A stretch of 64,000 nt of DNA from Rhodococcus sp. NBC_00297 (GCF_036173065.1 NZ_CP108041.1:1612001-1676000); one strand, 5' to 3'. Shown: positions 55,723 through 63,951, counted from the stretch's first letter. The notes: generated by a model from the letters alone, not told the origin. A program made the numbers and translations.

Positions 55723-56832
55723 ATGAGCGCGCGCAGCCAGGGGTTCGACGGCCCCCGGGTCGACAAGACGATCCACCTCGTCATGGCGTTGACCGACGCC
55801 GAGACGGCCGTGTCGGTCGACATCGACGGTGGTACCGAGCTGTTCGAGTGCCCGACGGCGGTGGGCCTGGACTCCGACGGACGCGTCCGCCTCGACGACT
55901 CCGACCAGGGAGTTCGCGGATTTCTGTACGCGGTGGGAGACCCCCGCGGACTCGGTCTGGCCGACGGCCGCGTGGTGCGCGCCGAGGACCTCGTCGCCGG
56001 ATTCGTCCACGCTCTGACGGGCATGCTGTCGGAGCTCTACTCTCTGCCCGCCGACGCGCGATGCATGCTGCTCCACCCTGCAGGACTGTCCGCCGACTCG
56101 ATCGCCGCACTACGGGACGCCCTCGACTACGTCGGTCTGCAGGACTGCTCGCTGGCTCCCGCGATGTCGGAGAACCCGGCGGTGGCCGTGCGCGCCGCAC
56201 CCTCGCATCGGTCGTCGCCGGCCACTTCGGCGGCCTCGGACAAGGCATTTGCGGCGATGGTGTCGGACTCGGCCACCGGCAGGACGCGCCGCAGTCGGGC
56301 TCACAGGAGAACACCCACGCGCGCAGCCGTCTCGGTCGCCGCGGTGGCGCTCGCGTTCCTCGCCGTCGGCGGCGCCGTGGGCACCCACGACCTCGACTCC
56401 AGCTCGGTCGCGCCCCTGAACTCGCAGCAGGCCATCACGCCCGCCGCTCCCGTCGTGACGTCGTCGTTGGACAGCACCACGACGTCCGCCGCGCCGCTGC
56501 CCGTCCAGGAGCAGGCACCGGTTCCGGTGCAGGAGGCCCCGGCTCCGGAGATCGACACGCCCGACCCCGTCGTGCCGCCCGCACCGCCTGCCGCCGCGGT
56601 GGAACCGAGCACCGGTCTCGGGCTCCCGACGGACCGGTTCCCGTTCGCGCCACCGGACATCGACTTTCCCGACTTCCCGTCGTTCCCCGAGGTGACCGTG
56701 CCGACGCCGCCGACCGTGGCGAGTAGTACACCCGCACCCACGACCACGTCGACTGTTCCCACGACGACCTCCACGGCGCCGTCCGTCGCGATTCCACGGC
56801 TCGGCCCGATGCTGTCTGTGAACCGTCCCTGA
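55723..56832 (+). CDS. Shortened Hsp70 N-lobe paralogue with membrane helix, copy 2
   Basis: A 369-residue protein with the same plan as the preceding gene. A cytosolic N-lobe-like region carries AVGDPRGLGLADGRVVRAED and SIAALRDALDYVGLQDCSL, matching copy 1 and the full Hsp70. Then come one membrane helix (TRAAVSVAAVALAFLAVGGAVG, ~200-225) and a Pro/Thr/Ala-rich outer tail including a TTSTVPTTTST stretch. Phosphate and adenosine motifs are missing. ATG 55723 is chosen because similarity starts there. It is separated from copy 1 by 127 bases. Confidence 0.65.
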   Translation: MSARSQGFDGPRVDKTIHLVMALTDAETAVSVDIDGGTELFECPTAVGLDSDGRVRLDDSDQGVRGFLYAVGDPRGLGLADGRVVRAEDLVAGFVHALTGMLSELYSLPADARCMLLHPAGLSADSIAALRDALDYVGLQDCSLAPAMSENPAVAVRAAPSHRSSPATSAASDKAFAAMVSDSATGRTRRSRAHRRTPTRAAVSVAAVALAFLAVGGAVGTHDLDSSSVAPLNSQQAITPAAPVVTSSLDSTTTSAAPLPVQEQAPVPVQEAPAPEIDTPDPVVPPAPPAAAVEPSTGLGLPTDRFPFAPPDIDFPDFPSFPEVTVPTPPTVASSTPAPTTTSTVPTTTSTAPSVAIPRLGPMLSVNRP

Positions 56833-56955
56833 CGCTCGTCGGGCGCCGGAAACGCTCAGGATGATGCCCTATGCTCGTGCGCTGGCATCGGTACCTCTGC
56901 AAACCATGTGCGGACCCGACGGGCCACGGACTGTCACCACTGCGAAGGGAACTTC

Positions 56956-58305
56956 TTGCGTAACTCGGCGGCCACAGCGGCCACGGGCCAGAGTCACTCC
57001 GAGTCGAGCGGCGCATCTCGCAGCGCACGGGTGATGGGGGTGGTGGGCGCGTCGCTGCTGACGCTGAGCCTCGGCACCGCCACTGCCGGCGCAGCACCCG
57101 CGTCGGCGGCTCCCGAGCAGCTGTCCGCGGATCGCCTCCCGTCCGAGTTGGTCGACGCCGTGCAGCGCGATCTGAACATGTCGCCGCAGGAGTACCTCGA
57201 CCGCGCTGCCGAGGCGCAGAAGCTTCGTACCTACGCCGACGACTTCCGTCAGCAGCGCCCGGCGGACTTCGCGGGTGCCTGGATCGGCGACGACGGCGTT
57301 CCCGTCGTCGCGGTCACCACCTCGGAGGCCGCGAGCCAGGTGGCGCAGGACGGCTACCGCAGCCGCCAGTCGCCCGTGTCGGCGGACACGCTCGAGCAGT
57401 CCCTCGACGACTTCGGTCGCTGGGTGTCGGGTCTGCCCCGCGAGGTCTCGTCACAGATCAATTCAGCGGCTGTCGACGTGCTCGGCGGACGGGTGATCGT
57501 CGACATCGCCAACAGTCCGATCGGGCGCGCACTGAATCTGCCGACCGCCATCGCCAACCTCCAGGTGCAGCTGTCCCCACCCGCTCCCGGTCCGACGCCT
57601 CCGCCTGCCGTGATGGGCGGCGACGACTACGTGACGTCCGCCGGCGACATCACCACCGCGCCGCTCGAGGACATCGAGATCTGCTCGTTCGGGTTCAGCG
57701 CCACCGACGGGGCCGGCACGCCGGTCAATCTGTCTGCGGGACACTGTGATCCGGGCAACTCCGCCTCGGTGTACCTGCCGAATCGCGACGACATCCGCGC
57801 CAGTACTCCCGTCGGCGATTTCACCGCGTCGAGTGTCGGCGGCGGCGACGGACTCGACTACTCCGTCATCGCGCTGAACGACGCCGGCGTGGCCGCGGGG
57901 CTCGACCAGCCCACCGTGCGGGGAGCCAACGGCACCGCCCTCACGATCACCGGAACGGCCTCGCCCGTCATCGGTGCCCCGGTGTGCAAGTCCGGTCAGG
58001 CGTCGTCCTTCACGTGTGGTCTCGTCGCTGCGGACCGCGTCGAGACGCAGCTCTTCCTGGGTGACGGCGACAGCCGCACGGTGCGTGGATTCGCCAGTAC
58101 CGCCTGCACTCTCGCGGGTGACAGCGGCGGCGCCATCGTCACAGGGACACTCGCACTGGGCATCACCAGCGGATCCAACAGCGGCGCTGCTCCGAGCTGC
58201 GGCGAGGCCAACCTGGCGCTGGCTCAGTACGGCGGAACCGCCAGCCTGGGCATCCCCGTCGACGCCGTCACCGCGGCCACCGGAACGACCGTCCGCACGT
58301 CGTGA
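56956..58305 (+). CDS. Secreted chymotrypsin-fold serine protease (S1)
   Basis: About 449 residues: a signal peptide (VMGVVGASLLTLSLGTATAGAAPASA), a pro-region (~60-200, LNMSPQEYLDRAAEAQKLRTYADDF) and a trypsin/streptogrisin-like domain. Triad: His in LSAGHCDPG (~261), Asp in DGLDYSVIAL (~300) and Ser in LAGDSGGAIV (~389). Paired Cys in the domain would form disulfides. Start uncertain: TTG 56956 has AAGGGA at a good distance, GTG 56908 would lengthen the n-region, and ATG 57034 would leave only a short one. It follows the Hsp70-like series in the same direction and may cleave outer tails of its neighbours, which is speculation. Confidence 0.75.
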   Translation: MRNSAATAATGQSHSESSGASRSARVMGVVGASLLTLSLGTATAGAAPASAAPEQLSADRLPSELVDAVQRDLNMSPQEYLDRAAEAQKLRTYADDFRQQRPADFAGAWIGDDGVPVVAVTTSEAASQVAQDGYRSRQSPVSADTLEQSLDDFGRWVSGLPREVSSQINSAAVDVLGGRVIVDIANSPIGRALNLPTAIANLQVQLSPPAPGPTPPPAVMGGDDYVTSAGDITTAPLEDIEICSFGFSATDGAGTPVNLSAGHCDPGNSASVYLPNRDDIRASTPVGDFTASSVGGGDGLDYSVIALNDAGVAAGLDQPTVRGANGTALTITGTASPVIGAPVCKSGQASSFTCGLVAADRVETQLFLGDGDSRTVRGFASTACTLAGDSGGAIVTGTLALGITSGSNSGAAPSCGEANLALAQYGGTASLGIPVDAVTAATGTTVRTS

Positions 58306-58354
58306 GATAGCACAACGTTCGGTCTCCTTGGTGCGGTAATGTCACGTGTCGAGG

Positions 58355-58374
58355 CGAGGCGCCTCAGCGCCTCG
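58355..58374 (+). terminator. Hairpin after the S1 protease
   Basis: CGAGGCGC and GCGCCTCG form an 8-base stem with a CTCA loop, 50 bases after the protease stop and 29 bases before the 25-residue micro-ORF. There is no T-run. It could end the protease transcript or form the leader of the micro-ORF. Confidence 0.4.
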
Positions 58375-58402
58375 GTGGGCGCGTAGACACGGAAGGCCCG
58401 AT

Positions 58403-58480
58403 ATGGATTTGCTCAGGCTCGCTTTCACCGTCTTCGGATACATCGTCGGAATCATCTCCAACGCCGGTGTTCTGAGCTGA
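58403..58480 (+). CDS. 25-residue membrane micro-ORF
   Basis: A 26-codon frame with GGAAGG 6-8 bases before ATG 58403. The peptide has a charged start (MDLLRL) and a hydrophobic middle (AFTVFGYIVGIIS), enough for one short membrane-inserted helix, and ends in AGVLS. A terminator-like hairpin with a TTCG loop follows at once. It was too short for standard gene finding. Function unknown: a membrane regulatory peptide, a small pore or a toxin-type peptide are all possible. Confidence 0.5.
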   Translation: MDLLRLAFTVFGYIVGIISNAGVLS

Positions 58481-58500
58481 CCGACTGCGCAGTGATCGCG

Positions 58501-58524
58501 GCCCGTCGTCTTCGGACGGCGGGC
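58501..58524 (+). terminator. TTCG-loop hairpin after the micro-ORF
   Basis: GCCCGTCGTC-TTCG-GACGGCGGGC forms a 10-base stem with one mismatch. It starts 20 bases after the micro-ORF stop, consistent with a short monocistronic transcript. Confidence 0.6.
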
Positions 58525-58759
58525 TGTCGCCATTTCTGAAGGGAACCAATATGACACGGGCACATCACTTTTCGGATTCCGTCACGTAACGCACTCTGAT
58601 CACAGTGGTATCGTGGGACACGCGCAGTCCACTCCGTCACCAGCGTCGGTGACGTCCGAGTGTCGACCGTTCCGTTCATCCCACGAGGAGGTGTACCGCT
58701 GTGCTGCGCTGCGTTCGATACCCGATGACCTTCGGCCGTTCCCCGAAGGAGGTATCGCT
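58525..58759. other. Upstream region of the small membrane protein
   Basis: No gene seen. The last 15 bases hold a near-perfect GAAGGAGG ribosome site for the gene at 58760. A similar CACGAGGAGGTGTACCGCTGTG at about 58681 repeats the same RBS-GTG arrangement 78 bases earlier; its frame is short and probably chance. Confidence 0.4.
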
Positions 58760-59098
58760 GTGACCGACATCGCCGATTCGTCACTCCCCCGCGAGACTCG
58801 GTCCCCCGCCGCGATCTACACCGCGGCAAAGATGTCGTCTGCTCGGGCGGCCCTGAGTTCCGTTGCCCACGATCCCCGACTCGCCGACGCTTCCGTGCTG
58901 TTGGGTGCGCTGTCGGTGGTGGCGTTCTGGAGCTTCGGCTTCGGCGTTCTGCTGGGCATCGCCGCGCTCGTCGCCGGCGTCCTGGCCACCCGCGTTCCCG
59001 ATGCCGATCGCGCAGACACCGTCATCGGACTGCTCACCGGAGCCGTCGGTGTGATCGCGGGTGGCATCTTCCTCGCCGCCGCCGTTCCCTGGCTCTGA
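58760..59098 (+). CDS. Small two-helix membrane protein
   Basis: A 112-residue protein from GTG 58760, with GAAGGAGG seven bases upstream. A polar N-terminus (~50 residues) is followed by two hydrophobic segments (VLLGALSVVAFWSFGFGVLLGIAALVAG and VIGLLTGAVGVIAGGIFLAAAV) separated by a short charged loop (TRVPDADRADT). It resembles small DUF4190-like membrane proteins, but that is not secure. It ends at a strong bidirectional terminator. Confidence 0.6.
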   Translation: MTDIADSSLPRETRSPAAIYTAAKMSSARAALSSVAHDPRLADASVLLGALSVVAFWSFGFGVLLGIAALVAGVLATRVPDADRADTVIGLLTGAVGVIAGGIFLAAAVPWL

Positions 59099-59114
59099 AC
59101 CACTCCGCCTGGAA

Positions 59115-59155
59115 CGAAAGAAGGCCGCCACCCGATGGGTGGCGGCCTTCTTTCG
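59115..59155. terminator. Strong bidirectional terminator
   Basis: A perfect 19-base inverted repeat (CGAAAGAAGGCCGCCACCC with its complement) with a 3-base loop. A/T-rich ends on both sides (GAAAG..CTTTC) let it work in both directions. It lies between convergent genes. Confidence 0.9.
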
Positions 59156-59166
59156 TGTCGTGAGTC

Positions 59167-59877
59167 CTACTGAGCGAACTTCGAGGTTCCCGGAGCCGCG
59201 TTGTACGTGTTGAGCAGATCGATGCCGGCGACGACCAGGGTCGGTCCACCCGCAGTGATCGTGCCGATGACGCCACCCAGTCCGGCACCTACTACTGCCC
59301 CGCCCAGGCAGGTCGCGAGAGCAACCGGGATCGCGAGCGCGATCGGAGCCCCGCCGATGATGCAACCAATACCTGCACCGGTGATGGTGCCGGTCAGTCC
59401 GCCGATGGAGGTGGCGAGACCGAGCTGCGAGGCGAAGGACTGCTCGGCAGCGGTGTTCTCGGCGGGCGATGCCACCGTGTTCTCGAGCGCGTTCGGGGCG
59501 AGGCCCATCGGTGCTGCGAGGTTCGGGATGAGCTTCACGGTGCGGCCCTCGTCGGTGTACTCGACACCGTAGGGGAACTCGACGCCGTTGAGGTTGAACG
59601 ACAGCGGAAGGCTCAGGATCGTGTTGCCCTCCTCGTCCACCAGGTCGACGGTCTTGCCGTCGTCGGACGCACGGAACATACCGGCGTCGACGGTGGTGAC
59701 GACGCCACCAGCCTCGACGCGCGATGCCCAGTTCAGCTCGGAGTTCTCCGCGGGAGCACTCTCGGTGGTCGTCGCGGAGGGGGTGGTGGTGGCCGGCTGC
59801 GCGTACGCAGTACCGGTGGCCACGCCCAGGGAGGCGATCGCGATCGCAGAGGTTGCGACGAGTCGACGCAGTTTCAT
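59167..59877 (-). CDS. Secreted protein with glycine-rich hydrophobic C-terminus
   Basis: A 236-residue protein with a clear signal peptide (KLRRLVATSAIAIASLGVATGTAYA, cleavage near 27) and a Thr/Pro-rich linker. A folded domain (~45-120, SRVEAGGVVTTVDAGMFRASDD and GNTILSLPLSFNLNGVEFPYG) follows. The C-terminal hydrophobic region has Gly-zipper features (GGLTGTITGAGIGCIIGGAPIALAIP, GGAVVGAGLGGVIGTI). Two Cys sit in that region. It resembles secreted actinobacterial proteins of unknown function; envelope or cell-surface location is likely. Confidence 0.6.
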   Translation of the reverse strand: MKLRRLVATSAIAIASLGVATGTAYAQPATTTPSATTTESAPAENSELNWASRVEAGGVVTTVDAGMFRASDDGKTVDLVDEEGNTILSLPLSFNLNGVEFPYGVEYTDEGRTVKLIPNLAAPMGLAPNALENTVASPAENTAAEQSFASQLGLATSIGGLTGTITGAGIGCIIGGAPIALAIPVALATCLGGAVVGAGLGGVIGTITAGGPTLVVAGIDLLNTYNAAPGTSKFAQ

Positions 59878-60370
59878 CTAGATGTTCCGTTCGTTCAGGT
59901 TCGTGGTGTCGGACCCCGACACGAGCACTGTAGCGGTTGACAGGGACACAACCGAATATCAGGTCCGTTTCCAGTGCTCGATCCGGGAATTGTCCGTGTG
60001 AACAGCCACGATGTGACCTCATTCACGGACGAGGTGGCTCGTGAAGGGTAACAAAATGGTCGCGATGAGGGGCGACTTCCTCGGCGGCCCGAAGTTACCC
60101 ACGAGGCAAGTTAGGAATACCTGTGCGGGAGGCCTGTCGCTGTGCCGTAATACGGTAGGGCTCATCGCGTGTGCGGGACGGACCAGCCCTCCGTCCGACC
60201 TGCGGTGATGTCGACCGAAATGCTAAGTTACCGATCGGTAGAACCCTTGTGGTTACCGGCTGGTAACTTCGAGTGGGACAGATGCATCCGGGCTGACCGT
60301 CGGACCGCCCCCTGTGGCCGGCCGGAAGCGTAGGGCGACGGAATGGCCGTCGCCGAAGAAAGGCAGCGTC
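59878..60370. promoter_or_regulatory. Upstream region of the Fe-S reductase with two operator-like dyads
   Basis: No gene in 493 bases. Two similar palindromes lie close together: TTACCGATCGGTAG at 60228-60241 and GTTACCGGCTGGTAAC at 60252-60267, centred about 25 bases apart. Their form is that of TetR-family operators, such as those of acyl-CoA-responsive regulators. They sit ~105-140 bases before the reductase start, so control of that gene is likely. A loose half-like GAAGTTACCC occurs near 60091. Confidence 0.55.
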
Positions 60371-63300
60371 ATGAATGCCCTGACGATCACCCTCGGCACC
60401 GTCGGTGCCCTGCTCAGCATCGTGTGTTGGGCCTACTTCTTCCGCGGTGCCGCGATGATGGTGCGATCCATCGCGCTGGGACAGCCGGACAGGACACGTC
60501 TGCGACCGTTCGTTCCGCGGTTCAAGCAGATGTGCATCGAGTTCGCTGCGCACACCCGGATGAACAAGTTCCGCTCCGTCGGCTGGGCGCACTGGTTGGT
60601 GATGGTCGGCTTCATGCTCGGCGCCATCCTGTGGTTCGAGGCCTACGGGCAGACGTTCAATCCCGAGTTCCACTGGCCACTCATCGGTGACCTCGCGATC
60701 TACCACCTCATGGACGAGATCCTGGGCCTGGGCACCGTCATCGGCATCGTGACGCTGATGATCATCCGGCAGCGGAACCACCCTCGCTCCCCCGAGCGCC
60801 TCTCCCGCTTCTCCGGCTCCAACTTCCGTGCCGCCTACTTCGTCGAGTTCGTGGTGCTGCTCGAGGGCCTCGGCATGATCTTCGTGAAGGCCGGCAAGAT
60901 CGCCACCTACGGACACGCCAACCCGTGGACCGACTTCTTCACCATGAACCTGGCCAAGCTGCTCCCCGCGAGCGCGGTCCTGGTCTCGATCTTCGCCTTC
61001 GTCAAGCTCATGTCCGGCATGGTCTGGCTGCTGATCGTCGGCCGCAACATCACGTGGGGTGTCGCATGGCACCGGTTCAGCGCGTTCTTCAACATCTACT
61101 TCAAGCGTGAGGACGACGGCGGAGTCGCGCTCGGCGCGGCCAAGCCGATGATGTCCGGCGGCAAGGTCCTCGAGATGGAGGAGGCCGACCCCGACGTCGA
61201 CGCGTTCGGTGCCGGCAAGATCGAGGACTTCACCTGGAAGGGCTGGCTCGACTTCACCACGTGCACCGAGTGCGGCCGCTGCCAGTCGCAGTGCCCGGCG
61301 TGGAACACGGGGAAGCCGCTCTCACCCAAGCTGCTCATCACCTCGCTCCGCGACCACGGCAACGCCAAGGCGCCGTACCTGCTCGCCGGCGGCCGCAAGG
61401 ACATGGCGGGCGACGAGGTCGGCCTGGTCGACGCGGACGGCAAGCCGGACGAGGCCAAGCTCGCGAAGATCCCGCAGGCCGCCCGTGACGAGGCCGAGCG
61501 CCCGCTGGTCGGCGAGACCACTCTCGACGGCGGTCTCGGCGGAATCATCGATCCCGAGGTGCTGTGGAGCTGCACCAACTGCGGCGCCTGCGTTGAGCAG
61601 TGCCCCGTCGACATCGAGCACGTCGACCACATTCTCGACATGCGTCGCTACCAGGTGCTCATCGAGTCGGAGTTCCCCTCCGAACTGGCCGGCCTGTTCA
61701 AGAACCTGGAGAACAAGGGCAACCCCTGGGGCCAGAACGCCAAGGACCGCACCAACTGGATCTCGGAGCTCGACTTCGACGTGCCGGTCTTCGGCCAGGA
61801 CGCCGACAGCTTCGAGGACTTCGAGTACCTCTTCTGGGTCGGCTGCGCCGGCGCCTACGAGGACCGCGCGAAGAAGACCACCAAGGCCGTCGCGGAACTG
61901 CTCGCCACCGCCGGCGTGAAGTTCATGGTGCTCGGCGCCGAGGAGACCTGCACCGGTGACTCCGCTCGCCGCGCGGGCAACGAGTTCCTGTTCCAGCAGC
62001 TCGCGATGCAGAACATCGAGACCCTGAACTCCGTGTTCGAGGGTGTCGACGAGAGCCGTCGCAAGATCGTCGTCACGTGCGCGCACTGCTTCAACGCACT
62101 CGGCAACGAGTACCCGCAGGTGGGCGGCAAGTACGAGGTCGTGCACCACACCCAGCTGCTCAACCGCCTCGTGCGGGCCAAGAAGCTGGTGCCGGTGGCG
62201 TCGGTGCAAGAGGACGTCACGTACCACGACCCGTGCTTCCTGGGACGCCACAACAAGGTGTACGACGCACCCCGCGAGCTGATGGCGGCGTCGGGCTCCA
62301 CACTCAAGGAGATGCCGCGTCACGGCGAGCGCTCCATGTGCTGCGGCGCCGGTGGTGCTCGCATGTGGATGGAAGAGAAGATCGGCAAGCGGATCAACAT
62401 CGACCGCGTCGACGAAGCGCTAGACACCCTGGGTGGCAGCACCACCGCGACGCAGAAGATCGCGACCGGCTGCCCCTTCTGCCGCGTCATGCTCAACGAC
62501 GGTGTCACCGCACGCCAGGAGGCCGGCGGCAACGACAACGTCGAGGTCATCGACGTCTCGCAGATGCTGCTCAGCTCGATCACGCGCCTGGACTCCGCAC
62601 AGCTCGGCGAGAACATCAAGGTGGTACCGCGGGCCAAGCCCGTGGTCGTCCCTGCCGAGGAGCCCGTCGACACCCCCAAGGCCGAGTCCGTCGCCACCGA
62701 GGACGTCGCCGCCGAGGAGGAGAAGGGTCGCGTCGAGGAGATCGAGACGGCTGCTGCGGGTGGCGATCCCGCTGCCCCCGCGCCCGGCAAGGGTCTGAAG
62801 ATGAAGGGCCTGGCCAAGGCTCCGGGCGCCAAGGCACCCGGCGCGAAGGCTCCGGCCAAGACCGCCGAGTCGCCCAACGCCGACGGTGACGACGCAGCCG
62901 ACGCGTCCAAGCCGAAGGGCCTCGGCATGGCCGGCAAGGCGAAGGCACCGGGCGGCAAGGGGCTGCAGCTCAAGGGTCGTCCTCCGGGCGCGAAGGCACC
63001 GGGATCTGCCGCAGCTGCTCCGGCCGAGAAGACGGAACCGACCGACGCTCCCACCGAGACGGCCAGTGAGGCATCCGAGTCGTTGCCGACGGTCAAGCCC
63101 AAGGGTCTCGCCGTGAAGTCCGGGTTCAAGAAGCCCGGCGCCACGGCACCGGGGTCGGCGGCTCCTGCTTCCGAGGCTCCCGCTTCCGAGGCTCCCGCTT
63201 CCGAGGCTTCCGCCGAAGCACCGTCCGAGGCTTCTGCCGATGCACCGGCACAGGCGTCGGAGTCGATGCCGACCGTCAAGGCCAAGGGTCTCGCCGTGAA

Positions 63301-63757
63301 GTCCGGGTTCAAGAAGCCCGGCGTCAAGGCACCGGGTTCCGCAGCAGCACCGGCGGCTGAGGCACCGGCCGAGGCATCTGCTCCCGCACCGGCGGCCGAG
63401 GCACCGGCAGAGGCTTCTGCTGCGGCACCGGCACAGGCGACCGAGTCGATGCCGACCGTCAAGGCCAAGGGTCTCGCCGTGAAGTCCGGGTTCAAGAAGC
63501 CGGGCGCCAAGGCACCGAGTTCCGCGGCACCCGCCGCAGCGCCCGAGCCGGAGGCACCTGCCGAGTCGGAGGCACCGGAGTCGTCGGAACCCGCAGAGCA
63601 GGCAACCGAGGAGACGGCCGCTCCTACGGCGGAGTCGAACGGTGCCGCCGAGTCGAACGGTGCCGCGGAACCCGCAGACACCCCGGCGCCGCCGCAGCCG
63701 AAAGCCGGTGGGCTCGGGTTCAAGTCGGGAGCGAAGGCGCCGGGCAAGAGGTCCTGA
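60371..63757 (+). CDS. Membrane Fe-S (heterodisulfide-reductase-like) oxidoreductase with repetitive tail
   Basis: 1,128 residues from ATG 60371 (GAAAGG upstream). The first ~250 residues form several membrane helices (including WLVMVGFMLGAILWFEAYG). Then come two 4Fe-4S motifs, CTECGRCQSQCP (~297) and CTNCGACVEQCP (~400), and a heterodisulfide-reductase-like CCG part with EETCTGDSARRAG, HDPCFLGRHNKVYD, CCGAGGARMW and GCPFCRVML. It resembles M. tuberculosis Rv0338c. The last ~375 residues (from ~755) are Ala/Pro/Lys/Glu-rich. A unit PTVKxKGLAVKSGFKKPG occurs three times about 61 residues apart, with related KGL..KG motifs around it. The tail is likely disordered. Probable role: membrane electron transfer to an unknown partner. 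Confidence 0.85.
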   Translation: MNALTITLGTVGALLSIVCWAYFFRGAAMMVRSIALGQPDRTRLRPFVPRFKQMCIEFAAHTRMNKFRSVGWAHWLVMVGFMLGAILWFEAYGQTFNPEFHWPLIGDLAIYHLMDEILGLGTVIGIVTLMIIRQRNHPRSPERLSRFSGSNFRAAYFVEFVVLLEGLGMIFVKAGKIATYGHANPWTDFFTMNLAKLLPASAVLVSIFAFVKLMSGMVWLLIVGRNITWGVAWHRFSAFFNIYFKREDDGGVALGAAKPMMSGGKVLEMEEADPDVDAFGAGKIEDFTWKGWLDFTTCTECGRCQSQCPAWNTGKPLSPKLLITSLRDHGNAKAPYLLAGGRKDMAGDEVGLVDADGKPDEAKLAKIPQAARDEAERPLVGETTLDGGLGGIIDPEVLWSCTNCGACVEQCPVDIEHVDHILDMRRYQVLIESEFPSELAGLFKNLENKGNPWGQNAKDRTNWISELDFDVPVFGQDADSFEDFEYLFWVGCAGAYEDRAKKTTKAVAELLATAGVKFMVLGAEETCTGDSARRAGNEFLFQQLAMQNIETLNSVFEGVDESRRKIVVTCAHCFNALGNEYPQVGGKYEVVHHTQLLNRLVRAKKLVPVASVQEDVTYHDPCFLGRHNKVYDAPRELMAASGSTLKEMPRHGERSMCCGAGGARMWMEEKIGKRINIDRVDEALDTLGGSTTATQKIATGCPFCRVMLNDGVTARQEAGGNDNVEVIDVSQMLLSSITRLDSAQLGENIKVVPRAKPVVVPAEEPVDTPKAESVATEDVAAEEEKGRVEEIETAAAGGDPAAPAPGKGLKMKGLAKAPGAKAPGAKAPAKTAESPNADGDDAADASKPKGLGMAGKAKAPGGKGLQLKGRPPGAKAPGSAAAAPAEKTEPTDAPTETASEASESLPTVKPKGLAVKSGFKKPGATAPGSAAPASEAPASEAPASEASAEAPSEASADAPAQASESMPTVKAKGLAVKSGFKKPGVKAPGSAAAPAAEAPAEASAPAPAAEAPAEASAAAPAQATESMPTVKAKGLAVKSGFKKPGAKAPSSAAPAAAPEPEAPAESEAPESSEPAEQATEETAAPTAESNGAAESNGAAEPADTPAPPQPKAGGLGFKSGAKAPGKRS

Positions 63758-63815
63758 CCGAACACCCTCTGCACCAACCGAGCACCCCCTTCAGCACGCT
63801 GGAGGGGGTGCTCGC
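63757..63815. repeat. Direct repeat containing the terminator, copy 1
   Basis: It begins ACCGAACACCCTCTGCACCA and includes the hairpin above. It matches copy 2 at 63893-63951 in order, without gaps of note. Confidence 0.55.
63780..63813 (+). terminator. Terminator after the Fe-S reductase
   Basis: GAGCACCCCCTTCAGC pairs with GCTGGAGGGGGTGCTC (15 of 16) around a 2-base loop, followed by CGCTTTAT. It starts 23 bases after the reductase stop. Confidence 0.85.
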
Positions 63816-63892
63816 TTTATGACAGGGGTGTGTACACACCCTGGCGCTGGCCAACGCGTGCGGCGACCAGCAACCAGCGACCAAGCCTCCTT

Positions 63893-63951
63893 ACCGAACA
63901 CCTCCTGCACCAACCGAACACCGCCTCCAGCACTCCGCAGCAGGTGTTCGC
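63893..63951. repeat. Direct repeat containing a decayed hairpin, copy 2
   Basis: It begins ACCGAACACCTCCTGCACCA. Its hairpin arms (GAACACC and GGTGTTC) remain paired only at the ends, so this looks like a duplicated and degraded terminator. I see no gene between 63816 and the window end. Confidence 0.5.

Noticed and set aside
59878..60370. A c-di-AMP or other riboswitch
   Set aside because: No recognisable conserved core or terminator-antiterminator pair; only the two palindromes stand out.
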